DNA of 64,000 nt. Origin: Natronoarchaeum mannanilyticum. Lineage in GTDB: Archaea; Halobacteriota; Halobacteria; Halobacteriales; Natronoarchaeaceae. Both the position numbers and the translations under genes were made by a program. Of this stretch, positions 9,429 through 17,741 are shown in pieces. The notes below the pieces were generated by a model. It searched no databases, was not told the DNA's origin, and saw only the letters and a program-made list of their open reading frames with translations. Within the stretch, counting starts at the first letter, position 1. The number at the start of each line of letters is the position of its first letter. Where the stretch lies: assembly GCF_039522665.1 (NCBI RefSeq), contig NZ_BAAADV010000008.1:62001-126000 (forward strand). The letters are read 5' to 3'.

Positions 9429-10604
9429 TCATTCCGCCTCGACGTCGTTCGCGCTCTGGAACCCGGGAAGCGAGTCGACGTCGTCGTCGGCCGGACGAGA
9501 GCGGTTGCGGAGCGCCTCGCCCGTCTGTTCGTCGAAGACGTGGATGCGATCCTGGGGGAACTGAATCCGCAACGGCCGGCCGGGATCGATGACGAGGTCG
9601 CCTTCGAGGGTCGTCGTGTACTGTTGGCCGCCGATGTCCAGGTAGACGTACGTCACCTCCCCGAGCGGTTCGGTGACCTCGACGGAGGTGCTGATCGAGT
9701 TGCGATCGTCGGCCTCGGCCAGCTCGATATCTTCCGGACGGATCCCGAGCGTGAACCGGTCGCCGCGCCCTTCGATGTCCGCGTAGACGTCCTCGTCGAG
9801 TTCGTAGGTGAACCCCTCGTGGACGAACGCGGGCGTCCCGTCCGCGGCGTCCAGTTCGACGTCGAAGAAGTTCATGCTCGGCGAACCGATGAAGCCGGCG
9901 ACGAACTCGTTTTTCGGCTCGTGGTAGCACTCCAGGGGCGTCCCGATCTGCTGGAGTTCGCCGTTGTTGAGGATCGCGATCCGATCGGACATCGTCATCG
10001 CCTCGGTCTGATCGTGGGTGACGTACAGCGTCGTTACGCCGAGATCCTGCTGAAGCGCCTGAAGTTCGGTCCGCATCTGCGTCCGGAGCTTGGCGTCGAG
10101 ATTCGAGAGCGGTTCGTCCATCAGGAACACCTCTGGCTCCCGAACGATTGCCCGCCCGAGCGCGACGCGCTGTTGCTGACCGCCGGAGAGATCGCCCGGT
10201 TTCTTCCCCAGCAGATCGGAGATGCCCAGCATTTCCGCCGTCTCCTCGACCCGCGACCGGATTTCGTCTTTCGGCAGGTCGGTCGCCATCTTCAGCCCGA
10301 ACTCCATGTTCTCGCGAGTGGTCATGTGCGGGTACAGCGCGTAGGACTGGAACACCATGGCCATGTCCCGCTCTTTGGGCTTCTGGTCGGTCACGGCCGT
10401 CCCGTCGAGGACGATCTCGCCGCTGGTGGGGGACTCCAGCCCCGCGACGCACCGGAGCGTCGTCGACTTGCCACAGCCCGACGGGCCGACGAGAACGATC
10501 AGTTCTCCGTCTTCGATGCCGATGTCGAGGTCGTCGACGGCGACGATGTCGCCGCCGTCGTCGTTGAACACCTTGGTCAGGTTCTTTATCTCTAGCTCTC
10601 CCAT
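9429..10604 (-). CDS. sugar ABC importer ATPase, MalK/UgpC type
   Basis: Powers the importer encoded just downstream. The nucleotide-binding domain has Walker A GPSGCGKST (40-48), the Q-loop in VFQSYALYPHMT, signature LSGGQQQR (139-146), Walker B VFLMDEP (159-165) and switch His in VTHDQTEAM. A TOBE/OB-fold regulatory domain follows (about 235-391), as in MalK, UgpC and MsmX. Length, 391 residues, is normal. A TATA-like stretch (AATAAAGACATAAG on the minus strand, about 10629-10646) lies upstream in the divergent gap shared with the GH4 gene. Confidence 0.93.
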   Translation of the reverse strand: MGELEIKNLTKVFNDDGGDIVAVDDLDIGIEDGELIVLVGPSGCGKSTTLRCVAGLESPTSGEIVLDGTAVTDQKPKERDMAMVFQSYALYPHMTTRENMEFGLKMATDLPKDEIRSRVEETAEMLGISDLLGKKPGDLSGGQQQRVALGRAIVREPEVFLMDEPLSNLDAKLRTQMRTELQALQQDLGVTTLYVTHDQTEAMTMSDRIAILNNGELQQIGTPLECYHEPKNEFVAGFIGSPSMNFFDVELDAADGTPAFVHEGFTYELDEDVYADIEGRGDRFTLGIRPEDIELAEADDRNSISTSVEVTEPLGEVTYVYLDIGGQQYTTTLEGDLVIDPGRPLRIQFPQDRIHVFDEQTGEALRNRSRPADDDVDSLPGFQSANDVEAE

Positions 10605-10717
10605 GCAAGGGTACTCTTGGCACCACCACTTATGTCTTTATTATCCTCAACATTCTCGACCGGGGTCTAATCGGGAGGTAAACCGGTCAAGCTCCGCGCC
10701 CGCTGACAGGTGAGGAA

Positions 10718-10727
10718 GATTTATTAC
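10718..10727 (+). promoter_or_regulatory. TATA box of the GH4 alpha-galactosidase gene
   Basis: A TTTATTAC-like box is centred about 27 bases before the ATG, giving a leaderless transcript. It shares a 145-base divergent region with the ATPase gene on the other strand, so one regulator could control both. Confidence 0.5.
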
Positions 10728-10749
10728 TATCTGTTCACGACTCTTTTGC

Positions 10750-12102
10750 ATGCCAACGATCGCGTTTATCGGAGCCGGTAGTATGGTGTTCGCGACGAAC
10801 CTGATCGGTGACATTCTCTCGTACGAGGCGCTGGCCGACAGCGAGATACGGCTGATGGACATCGACGAACACAGGCTCGAACAGACCACCGAGGTCGCGG
10901 AGGCGATGGTCGACAACGAGGATCTCGACGCCGCCATCGAATCCACGACCGATCGCCGGGAGGCGCTCGACGGCGCCGATTACGTCCTCAACATGATCAA
11001 CGTCGGCGGGACGGAGCCGTTCGAAAACGAGATCCGGATCCCCGAAAAGTACGGGATCGAACAGGCTATCGGCGACACGACGGGACCGGGCGGCGTCTTC
11101 CGCGGGCTGCGGACGATCCCCGAGATGCTCGATATCGCTCGCGACATGGAGGAGCTCTGCCCCGACGCGCTGCTGATGAACTACACGAATCCGATGGCGA
11201 TCGTCTGCAAGGCCGTCTACGAGGCGACCGACATCGAAGTTGTCGGGCTGTGCCATTCGGTTCCCCACACCGTCGAGGCGATCGCCGAGTACGTCGACGT
11301 TCCGACGGACGAACTCGACTACTGGGTGGCGGGCATCAACCACATGGCGTTTTTCCTCGAAGCGGAACACGACGGGGAGTCGGTGTATCCCCAGCTCCGG
11401 GAGGCGTACCACGACGAGGAAACGTATCGAAAGGATACGGTTCGGTTCGAGATGCTGCGCCACTTCGGCCTGTTCCCGACCGAATCCAGCCACCACATGA
11501 GCGAGTACGTGCCGTACTTCCGCACCGACGAGGACGTCGTCGAGGAGCTGACGGGCACCGATTACGCAGAGCGGATGGCGACGGCGACGTACCTCGAGGG
11601 TTGGAAGGAACGATCCGCCGAACGGGACAGCTCCGAACTCGACGTGGACCTCGACGAGGTCGGAGTCGATCGCTCCGAGGAGTACGCGGCGCGGTTGATC
11701 CACTCGCTGGAAACCGGCACCCCCCGACGGTTCAACCTCAACGTCCGCAACGACGACGGCGCGATCACCAACCTGCCGAACGACGCGTGCGTCGAGGTCC
11801 CCGTCTTCGCCGACGGCTCCGGGCTCCACCGGTGTTCAGTCGGCGAGCTACCCACGGCGGTCGCGGCGCTCGATCAGCAACACACCGCGGTCTACGAGCT
11901 CGCCGTCGAGGGGGCGCTCGAAGGGGATCGCTCGAAAGTCCACAAGGCGATCAAGCTCGATCCGCTCTCCTCGGCGGCCTGTACCCTCGAGGAGCTCCAC
12001 GAGATGACCGAGGAACTGATCGAGGCAAATCGGGAGTACCTCCCTGCCTTGGAATTCCCCGAGAGCGAGCGCACCGCGATTCCGACCACCGCTGACGATT
12101 GA
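10750..12102 (+). CDS. melA: GH4 alpha-galactosidase, MelA type
   Basis: An NAD- and metal-dependent glycosidase of family GH4, which works by oxidation and elimination rather than by two carboxylates. The N-terminal Rossmann fold shows FIGAGSMVF (6-14) and the acidic strand end LMDID. The metal site is formed by Cys168-His169 (GLCHSV) and the Asn197-His198 pair of GINHM. In GH4 the CHS version of this loop is typical of alpha-galactosidases, as opposed to CN or CD loops of phospho-glycosidases. The 450 residues are of normal length, and no signal peptide is present. It diverges from the importer operon and fits intracellular hydrolysis of alpha-galactosides. Confidence 0.87.
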   Translation: MPTIAFIGAGSMVFATNLIGDILSYEALADSEIRLMDIDEHRLEQTTEVAEAMVDNEDLDAAIESTTDRREALDGADYVLNMINVGGTEPFENEIRIPEKYGIEQAIGDTTGPGGVFRGLRTIPEMLDIARDMEELCPDALLMNYTNPMAIVCKAVYEATDIEVVGLCHSVPHTVEAIAEYVDVPTDELDYWVAGINHMAFFLEAEHDGESVYPQLREAYHDEETYRKDTVRFEMLRHFGLFPTESSHHMSEYVPYFRTDEDVVEELTGTDYAERMATATYLEGWKERSAERDSSELDVDLDEVGVDRSEEYAARLIHSLETGTPRRFNLNVRNDDGAITNLPNDACVEVPVFADGSGLHRCSVGELPTAVAALDQQHTAVYELAVEGALEGDRSKVHKAIKLDPLSSAACTLEELHEMTEELIEANREYLPALEFPESERTAIPTTADD

Positions 12103-12290
12103 TCGGAGTTTCCGTTCCGAGTGCACCCCGTCGTTCTTCTCGTGTCGAGGAATCCGTCCAGAGCGATGAGTCTCTTCGCCAGATCGTTTGTATAGTATGA
12201 ACAGTATCAGAGGCGGCTCCTGTCGGCACCCTCCGAAACCGGTCGAGCGACCCGTTTCGGTCCGAGTGTTCGCGACCGACCGCCGAAAGC

Positions 12291-12307
12291 GTTCATGGAA
12301 CATGAAC
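12291..12307. promoter_or_regulatory. 17-bp perfect palindrome upstream of IclR gene
   Basis: GTTCATGGAACATGAAC is a perfect inverted repeat with seven-base arms, ending 31 bases before the ATG of the IclR-type regulator at 12339. A half-site-like ATGAACAG also occurs near 12197. The position suits autoregulation by the IclR protein. Confidence 0.5.
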
Positions 12308-12338
12308 AGTTATGGCGTCCGAACCATCTAGGTGAGAT

Positions 12339-13118
12339 ATGACCGAGATCCCGGAGGCGTCGACGTTCGATCGCCAGACCGCGAAGACGACCGTGACGAC
12401 GTTTCGGATCATCGAGGCCCTCAAGCGGCAGTCGCCGGCGGGGGTCAGCGATCTCGCGGCCGAACTCGACCTGGCGAAAGGGACCGTTCACAAGCACCTC
12501 TCGACGCTCCGAAAGGTGAACTACGTCGTCCAGGAGGGCGAGCAGTACCGACTGAGCCTCCGCTTCATCGGACTGGGAACGAGCGTCCGGACGAACCAGG
12601 ACGTCTACAGGATAGCGTACGAATCCGTCGAGAAGCTCGCCGAGGCGACCGGGGAAGTCGCGAGCATCATGATCCCCGAGCACGGATACGGCGTGTACGT
12701 CGTCCGGGTGAGCGCGTCGGGCCGTCCGGACATCGACATCCGAGAGGGCGAAAGCGTCCCGCTGACGGCGACCGCCGGCGGGAAGGCGATTCTCTCGTAC
12801 ATGGCGCCGGAGGAGCGCGACCGGATCATCGAGCGCCACGGACTCCCCGACCTGACCGAACACACCATCACCGATCCGGACGAACTCCGCGACGAACTCC
12901 GGCGAGTTCGGAACAAACGACAGGCGATCGACCGCGGCGAGTACCAGCCCAACCAGCGGTGCGTCGCCACGCCGATCACGGACGAGGAGGGGAACCCGCT
13001 GGCCGCCGTCACCGTATCGGGGCCGTCGGACCGGATGAGCGAGAAACTCGCCGACGCCGATTTCCCCAGTCTCGTCGGCAGCACCGCCGACTCGATCCAG
13101 AGCCGGCTCTACCGATAA
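12339..13118 (+). CDS. IclR-family transcriptional regulator
   Basis: A 259-residue regulator with an N-terminal winged helix (about 18-80; VSDLAAELDLAKGTVHKHLSTL is the recognition region) and a C-terminal GAF-like IclR effector domain (AEATGEVASIMIPEHG through TVSGPSDRM). IclR proteins bind small metabolites, often sugar-acid intermediates, and control catabolic operons. It lies between the GH4 gene and a sulfatase and probably controls this galactoside locus. A perfect 17-base palindrome precedes it. Effector and sign of regulation are unknown. Confidence 0.92.
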   Translation: MTEIPEASTFDRQTAKTTVTTFRIIEALKRQSPAGVSDLAAELDLAKGTVHKHLSTLRKVNYVVQEGEQYRLSLRFIGLGTSVRTNQDVYRIAYESVEKLAEATGEVASIMIPEHGYGVYVVRVSASGRPDIDIREGESVPLTATAGGKAILSYMAPEERDRIIERHGLPDLTEHTITDPDELRDELRRVRNKRQAIDRGEYQPNQRCVATPITDEEGNPLAAVTVSGPSDRMSEKLADADFPSLVGSTADSIQSRLYR

Positions 13119-13164
13119 TGCGCCGGACCGAAGGCTACATACAAGTCCGTCTACAGGTACGAGT

Positions 13165-14502
13165 ATGAACGGCGGCCGAACTCCCCCGAACGTTATCGTG
13201 GTTCTGACCGATCAACAGCGGTGGGACACGCTCGGAGCCTACCGGAACCCGATGGATCTGACGCCGACGCTCGACGAGCTCGCACGAGAGGGCACCCTCG
13301 TCGAGCAGGCCATCTCGCCCCAGCCGCTGTGTGGTCCCTTCCGCGCGGCGCTACAGACGGGGAAATATGCGACCGAAACCGGCGTCTGGCAGAGCGCGAT
13401 CCCGCTCGGTGAGGACGAAGAGACGCTCGCCGACCTGTTCTCGTCCGCGGGCTACGACGTCGGCTACGTCGGGAACTGGCACCTCGCGAGCACGTTCGAC
13501 GATCCGGTCCCGCCGGAACAGCGCGGCGGGTACGACGACTTCTGGCTCGCGGCCGACGTGCCCGAGTTCACGACGCGCCCGCACGAGGGACAGCTGTTCG
13601 ACGCGAACGGGAACGTGGTGAGCTACGAGGACTACCGCGTCGACGCGTTCACCGACTTCGCGATCGAGGGGATCGAAGAGCTCTCGGAGCCGTTCTTCCT
13701 CGTCGTCGGCTACGTCGAACCCCACGACCAGAACGACATGTGGACGTTCGTGGCGCCGGACGGATACGCCGATCGCCGCTCGAAAAACCCGTACGTTCCC
13801 GACGACCTGACGGACCGACCCGGCGAGTGGCACCAGGAGCTGCCGGACTACTACGGCATCGTCGAGCGCATCGACGAGCAGATCGACTACCTTCTCGGAG
13901 AGCTCTCCGAACGGGGACTGCGCGACCGGACGCTGCTCGCGTATACGTCCGATCACGGCTGTCACTTCCGAACGCGGCCGGGCGAACACAAACGCACACC
14001 GCACGAATCCGCGGTCCGGGTACCGCTCGTCCTCTCGGGCCCGGGCTTTACCGACGGCCACGACGTCCAGAGCGTCCGGAGCCTGCTCGACCTTCCGCCG
14101 ACGCTGCTCGACGTCGCCGGAATCGACATCCCTGATTACATGCGCGGCGACAGTCTGGTCCCCGTCGCCCGAGGCGGGACGGCCGACGACGGCGGGGAGG
14201 CGTTCGTCCAGGTCAGCGAATCGCAAGTCGGCCGCGCGCTTCGGACCGACCGCTGGAAGTACGCTGTCGCTGCGCCGTCGATGACCGGTTGGCGCGGCGG
14301 AAACGCCGACCAGTCGAGCGATACCTACGTCGAACGCTATCTCTACGACCTCTGGAAAGATCCGGGTGAGACGGTTAACCTCGCCGGACGGCCGGATTAC
14401 AGGGATGCCGCCGACGAGCTCAGAGAACGACTCCTCGAGTACATCGCCGACGTCGAGGACGAGCAGCCGACGATCAAACCGCTCGATCGGGGGTTTCCCT
14501 GA
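13165..14502 (+). CDS. type I sulfatase with an altered active-site lysine
   Basis: An alkaline-phosphatase-fold sulfatase expected to remove sulfate esters. The formylglycine motif C-x-P-x-R is present as CGPFR (56-60) followed by ALQTG, and N-terminal TDQQRWD supplies metal-binding Asp and Gln. TSDHG (261-265) and the Lys276 region (GEHKRTPHESAVRVPL) complete the site. In most sulfatases the next motif reads GKWHLG with an active-site lysine; here it reads GNWHLA, with Asn104 in place of Lys while His106 is kept. No signal peptide is seen, so it would act in the cytoplasm. It starts 46 bases after the IclR gene on the same strand. Cysteine-to-formylglycine maturation needs a partner enzyme that is not in the window. 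Confidence 0.88.
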   Translation: MNGGRTPPNVIVVLTDQQRWDTLGAYRNPMDLTPTLDELAREGTLVEQAISPQPLCGPFRAALQTGKYATETGVWQSAIPLGEDEETLADLFSSAGYDVGYVGNWHLASTFDDPVPPEQRGGYDDFWLAADVPEFTTRPHEGQLFDANGNVVSYEDYRVDAFTDFAIEGIEELSEPFFLVVGYVEPHDQNDMWTFVAPDGYADRRSKNPYVPDDLTDRPGEWHQELPDYYGIVERIDEQIDYLLGELSERGLRDRTLLAYTSDHGCHFRTRPGEHKRTPHESAVRVPLVLSGPGFTDGHDVQSVRSLLDLPPTLLDVAGIDIPDYMRGDSLVPVARGGTADDGGEAFVQVSESQVGRALRTDRWKYAVAAPSMTGWRGGNADQSSDTYVERYLYDLWKDPGETVNLAGRPDYRDAADELRERLLEYIADVEDEQPTIKPLDRGFP

Positions 14503-15333
14503 CAACATACTGTACGAGAGTGAATTACACTTGTATGGCTGTAAAGATAGTGGGCTACGGTAACTCGACAAATGTGCGTCACTGTTCCCTATCCATCATT
14601 GAACACATCGGACACGACGCTTAAGTATCGTAGATTAGATATCATCGCGCCTGGTAGAGTCCTGCTCGACCAGCGAATCACGGACTATCAAGAGACTCAT
14701 CAATATCTCAGGTAGCAATTAATATAGAATTGTAGCAATAAAATATATTCTTATAGTTTTCATACAGTGTTCGTCTAAGGGCCAAAACCAACGATCGACT
14801 GGTTATTAATAATCTCGTCATATATTCTTGGTATATGTATGAGGGACTACTATATTACAGAAGATAAATTGAGTATTATGCATAGGACTAGTTAGAAATG
14901 ACTTGTATGTCCCGATCACTGGGAAGCGATTAGACTGTATAGTTACGACCGGTCGTGCTGTTAACAGTATAGTTATAGCCCTCTATTTACGTAGTCTCAG
15001 AACCTACACGGTGTTAGTGGAGTACAGCTACGGTCCTTTTCGGGAGCAGCCCAGTACTATCGCTGATTGACACTGCCAGATATGATGTTCTACTGGGGCT
15101 AGACTATACGAGACAACTAAAATATAATGATTGGAAATTTATACTACAGTGCACGGATCGAATCCGAGGGCCGTGTAGGGGCCCTAGTCGAGATAACTTG
15201 AAAATATGACTAAAATCCAAGTTGTGTCGGCCAGTCATCACCGATCTGGGCGACCGTCCTGCTTGGCCGATTCCAACGAGCTCGCACCCTCTCGTTCGAG
15301 ACTGATCGGAGGGAAGGATCTCCTCGAGGCGGT
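14503..15333. other. 830-base AT-rich region without a recognisable gene
   Basis: From about 14580 to 15200 the composition drops well below that of the flanking genes, with many A/T runs and short TATA-like strings around 14715-14770 and 14810-14880. I found no plausible open frame on either strand, no tRNA-like T-arm and no terminal repeats. It separates the galactoside locus from the glucuronide locus and may be a decayed insertion. Confidence 0.6.
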
Positions 15334-16158
15334 TCACACTCCGCTATATGCGGAGAACCCTCCGTCGATGGGTATGACTGCCCCGTCGACGAACTCCGCA
15401 CCGGGAGAGATTAGCCACAGGACGGTCGTCGACAGGTCCTCCGGGTCTCCGAATCTGTCCTGTGGCGTGTGATCGATAATCGCTTGCCCCCGATCCGTAT
15501 ACTCGCCCGTCTCCTCGTCGATCAGTAGATAGCGATTCTGCTCGGTGAGGAAGAATCCCGGTGCGATCGCGTTGACGCGAATGTCCGGCGAGTACTCGTG
15601 TGCCATGTGGACCGCCAGCCATTCCGTGAAGTTCGAGACTGCCGCCTTCGCGCCAGAGTACCCCGGGATCTTCGTCAGCGGCGTGAACGCGTTCATCGAC
15701 GAGACGTTCAGGATGGCGCCCTCGCCCTGCTCGACCATGTATTGGCCGAACGCCTGTGACGCTAACACCGTCCCGACGAAGTTCACGTTCATGACCGTTT
15801 CGAGACCCTCCTTCGGAAGGTCGAAAAAGGACGTCTCAGACCCCGTGGTCGCGTCGGGACTGTTGCCGCCTGCAGCGTTGATCAGGACGTCGATCCGACC
15901 GTACTTCTCGACGACCGTCTCTGCGGCTGCGTCCAGTTCGACGCGGTCGAGTACCGATGCCGAGATCGTCATGTGCTCGATATCTAGCTCCGCAAGCTCG
16001 TCGCTGGTTTCCTGTAAGCCCTCCTCGCCCCGCGCCAGAATGACGACTTTCCCGCCGTTTTCACCGATCGCTTTCGCCATCTCCGTGCCAAGGACACCCG
16101 ATCCGCCTGTCAACACGCATACCTTCCCGTCGATATCGAAGTCGTTGGGCACACTCAT
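15334..16158 (-). CDS. SDR oxidoreductase, probable fructuronate reductase (mannonate oxidoreductase)
   Basis: A classical short-chain dehydrogenase of 274 residues: TGGSGVLG binds the dinucleotide, NAAGG lies in mid-domain, and the catalytic Ser (NVSSMN) and Tyr-x3-Lys (GYSGAK) follow. The family member used with UxuA in several bacteria reduces D-fructuronate to D-mannonate. Here the same window encodes glucuronate isomerase and mannonate dehydratase, the steps before and after, so that role fits. The ATG at 16158 was chosen over a frame start at 16197 because the extra residues have no SDR similarity. The reaction is inferred from context; SDR sequence alone does not fix the substrate. Confidence 0.8.
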   Translation of the reverse strand: MSVPNDFDIDGKVCVLTGGSGVLGTEMAKAIGENGGKVVILARGEEGLQETSDELAELDIEHMTISASVLDRVELDAAAETVVEKYGRIDVLINAAGGNSPDATTGSETSFFDLPKEGLETVMNVNFVGTVLASQAFGQYMVEQGEGAILNVSSMNAFTPLTKIPGYSGAKAAVSNFTEWLAVHMAHEYSPDIRVNAIAPGFFLTEQNRYLLIDEETGEYTDRGQAIIDHTPQDRFGDPEDLSTTVLWLISPGAEFVDGAVIPIDGGFSAYSGV

Positions 16159-16378
16159 TGTAATCGCTGTGGTAATAGTATCTGCACACAGTGGCATGAA
16201 TCTTTTCGTAATGGCCGTACGCGGTTATCGCAAGTAGGCCGATCGAACAGCGGTAAAGCCAATGCCTCGGGACGACCCGGATTGATCCTACTCCCACCAA
16301 ACGATCACCACTCTCTAGGTCGGCGATAGCCGTTCGATCCACCAGACGTGTGTCGACGGGGATCGCGTTGTCGCTGTG

Positions 16379-16393
16379 TTCAATATTGTTGAA
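16379..16393. promoter_or_regulatory. operator-like inverted repeat, copy 1
   Basis: TTCAATATTGTTGAA is a 15-base inverted repeat about 220 bases upstream of the SDR start and about 55 bases beyond the 3' end of the neighbouring IclR gene. It matches the repeat at 17288-17302 at 12 of 15 positions. Confidence 0.45.
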
Positions 16394-16447
16394 TTTCGGG
16401 GGGGGAGCTGTCCTTTACGGAGTTACTGGCGTAAACTACTTTGCGAT

Positions 16448-17230
16448 TCAGTAATGTCTGGACTGGAGTTCGATCACGTTCGCGGTGTTCCGAAGTTCGG
16501 GAAGCAGCTCTTCCTCGATCCGTTCTGCGCCGAATCGGTGTTTCGGGCCAGCGATCGAGATCGCGGAGTTTCCCGACCCCGATCCGTTGCCAGCGATGGG
16601 GACGGCGACGGACTTGATCCCAGTAACCCGTTCCTCGTCTTCGATAGCGTATCCCCGCGTCCGTATCTCGGCAACTTCCTCGAGCAGTTCGTCGAGCTCG
16701 GTGATGGTGTTTTCCGTCGCGGTAGGAAGTCCGTGCCGCTTGACGATAGTCTGGACCTCCTCGTCGGTGTGCTGTGCAAGGAGGACTTTCCCCACAGCGG
16801 TCCAGTGCATCTCGGTGAATTCGCCGGTCGGCGCGTTGTCCGAGACGCCTTCGACGGGCTCAGACCGATAGACGAGTACGCGCATCCCGTCTTCCTCGTA
16901 GCCGATGGTCCCCACTTCGCCCGTCGTCTGTGAGAGCGTATCGACTTCCGATCGCGCCGCTTGGTAGATACTGCGATTGTGACGAACGAGTCCACCGAGC
17001 TCAAGAAATCGCATACTGAGCCGGTACCGGCCGTTTTCCTTGACCACGTACCCGAGTTCTTCGAGCGTCTTGAGGTAGACGTGAGCGGTGCTCTTTGGGA
17101 TGTCGAGGGTGTCCGCCAGCTCGGAGACTCCGCACTGTTCTAGTTCCTGCATTCGTTCAATAATCGTGAACGCGTTTTCCACCGCGTTAATCCGGTTCCC
17201 CGTTTCCGTACCGTTCTCATCCTTGCCCAT
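16448..17230 (-). CDS. IclR-family transcriptional regulator
   Basis: A 260-residue IclR protein: winged helix near residues 18-75 (VSELADTLDIPKSTAHVYLKTLEELGYV) and the effector domain after it (TTGEVGTIGYEEDGMRVLVYRS through AISIAGPKHRFG). The ATG at 17230 was chosen because upstream in-frame codons precede the usual N-terminus of the family. It sits between the fructuronate-reductase-like gene and a divergent MFS carrier. Two copies of one inverted repeat flank it, at 16379-16393 and 17288-17302, which suits control of itself and its neighbours. Confidence 0.92.
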   Translation of the reverse strand: MGKDENGTETGNRINAVENAFTIIERMQELEQCGVSELADTLDIPKSTAHVYLKTLEELGYVVKENGRYRLSMRFLELGGLVRHNRSIYQAARSEVDTLSQTTGEVGTIGYEEDGMRVLVYRSEPVEGVSDNAPTGEFTEMHWTAVGKVLLAQHTDEEVQTIVKRHGLPTATENTITELDELLEEVAEIRTRGYAIEDEERVTGIKSVAVPIAGNGSGSGNSAISIAGPKHRFGAERIEEELLPELRNTANVIELQSRHY

Positions 17231-17741
17231 GATAATTAATACGCCCATCACCAGTTAACGATATCTTATTTTTGTTGGCACATTTCGTCCAATAGTATTG
17301 AACGAGGTCGCAGTTAGGGTGCAACGTCGGATACGCGGGGGTTAAAACTAGACAGGCAGCGGTCACTGCATCTGCTCTCCGAGGCGGTTCTAAACGGTCA
17401 ATTTCGAGCGTACAATTGTCAGTACGGCCGTCGAAGGATTCATTATCAACTCTGCTATTCAAACTTATCCAAGCGGCTTCGAAGCCTTTCCGTAGTTTTA
17501 TTATGATGAGTGATGAACGACCCGCTGTACCATGAACGAAGATGACGGTGTTCCGAGACACCGGTATATCCAACCAACCGGACAGTCGGTTCCAAATGCT
17601 CCCGTGGCCGGGGGATCGAGAGTAGTTGCTTTCGTCAGCGAGGCGTCGATTGGTCGGGGCGACAACGACGAGACGGACAGTAACTGCCAGTTCGGCAACC
17701 GATCGAAAAATCGGTTCATGTGCCAGTCTAGCTAACTAACG
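17231..17741. other. 510-base divergent promoter region between IclR and MFS genes
   Basis: This gap holds the inverted repeat at 17288-17302 close to the IclR start. A 67-codon open frame on the plus strand at 17532-17735 has no haloarchaeal acidity and no family match, so I leave it out. The rest should carry promoters of both genes. I see nothing else in it. Confidence 0.55.
17288..17302. promoter_or_regulatory. operator-like inverted repeat, copy 2
   Basis: TCCAATAGTATTGAA lies about 58 bases before the IclR start at 17230 and in the divergent region shared with the MFS gene. It shares 12 of 15 positions with the repeat at 16379-16393, so both may be sites for the same regulator. Confidence 0.45.

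Noticed and set aside
9346-10629. 427-codon frame over the ATPase gene
   Set aside because: Arg-rich translation with no domain. The overlapping frame at 9429-10604 has all ABC ATPase motifs.
15325-15337. GAGGCGGTTCACA shared with the flank of the hairpin at 2277
   Set aside because: At 15325 it overlaps the stop codon of the SDR gene, and no hairpin accompanies it. The 13-base match is probably chance in GC-rich DNA.
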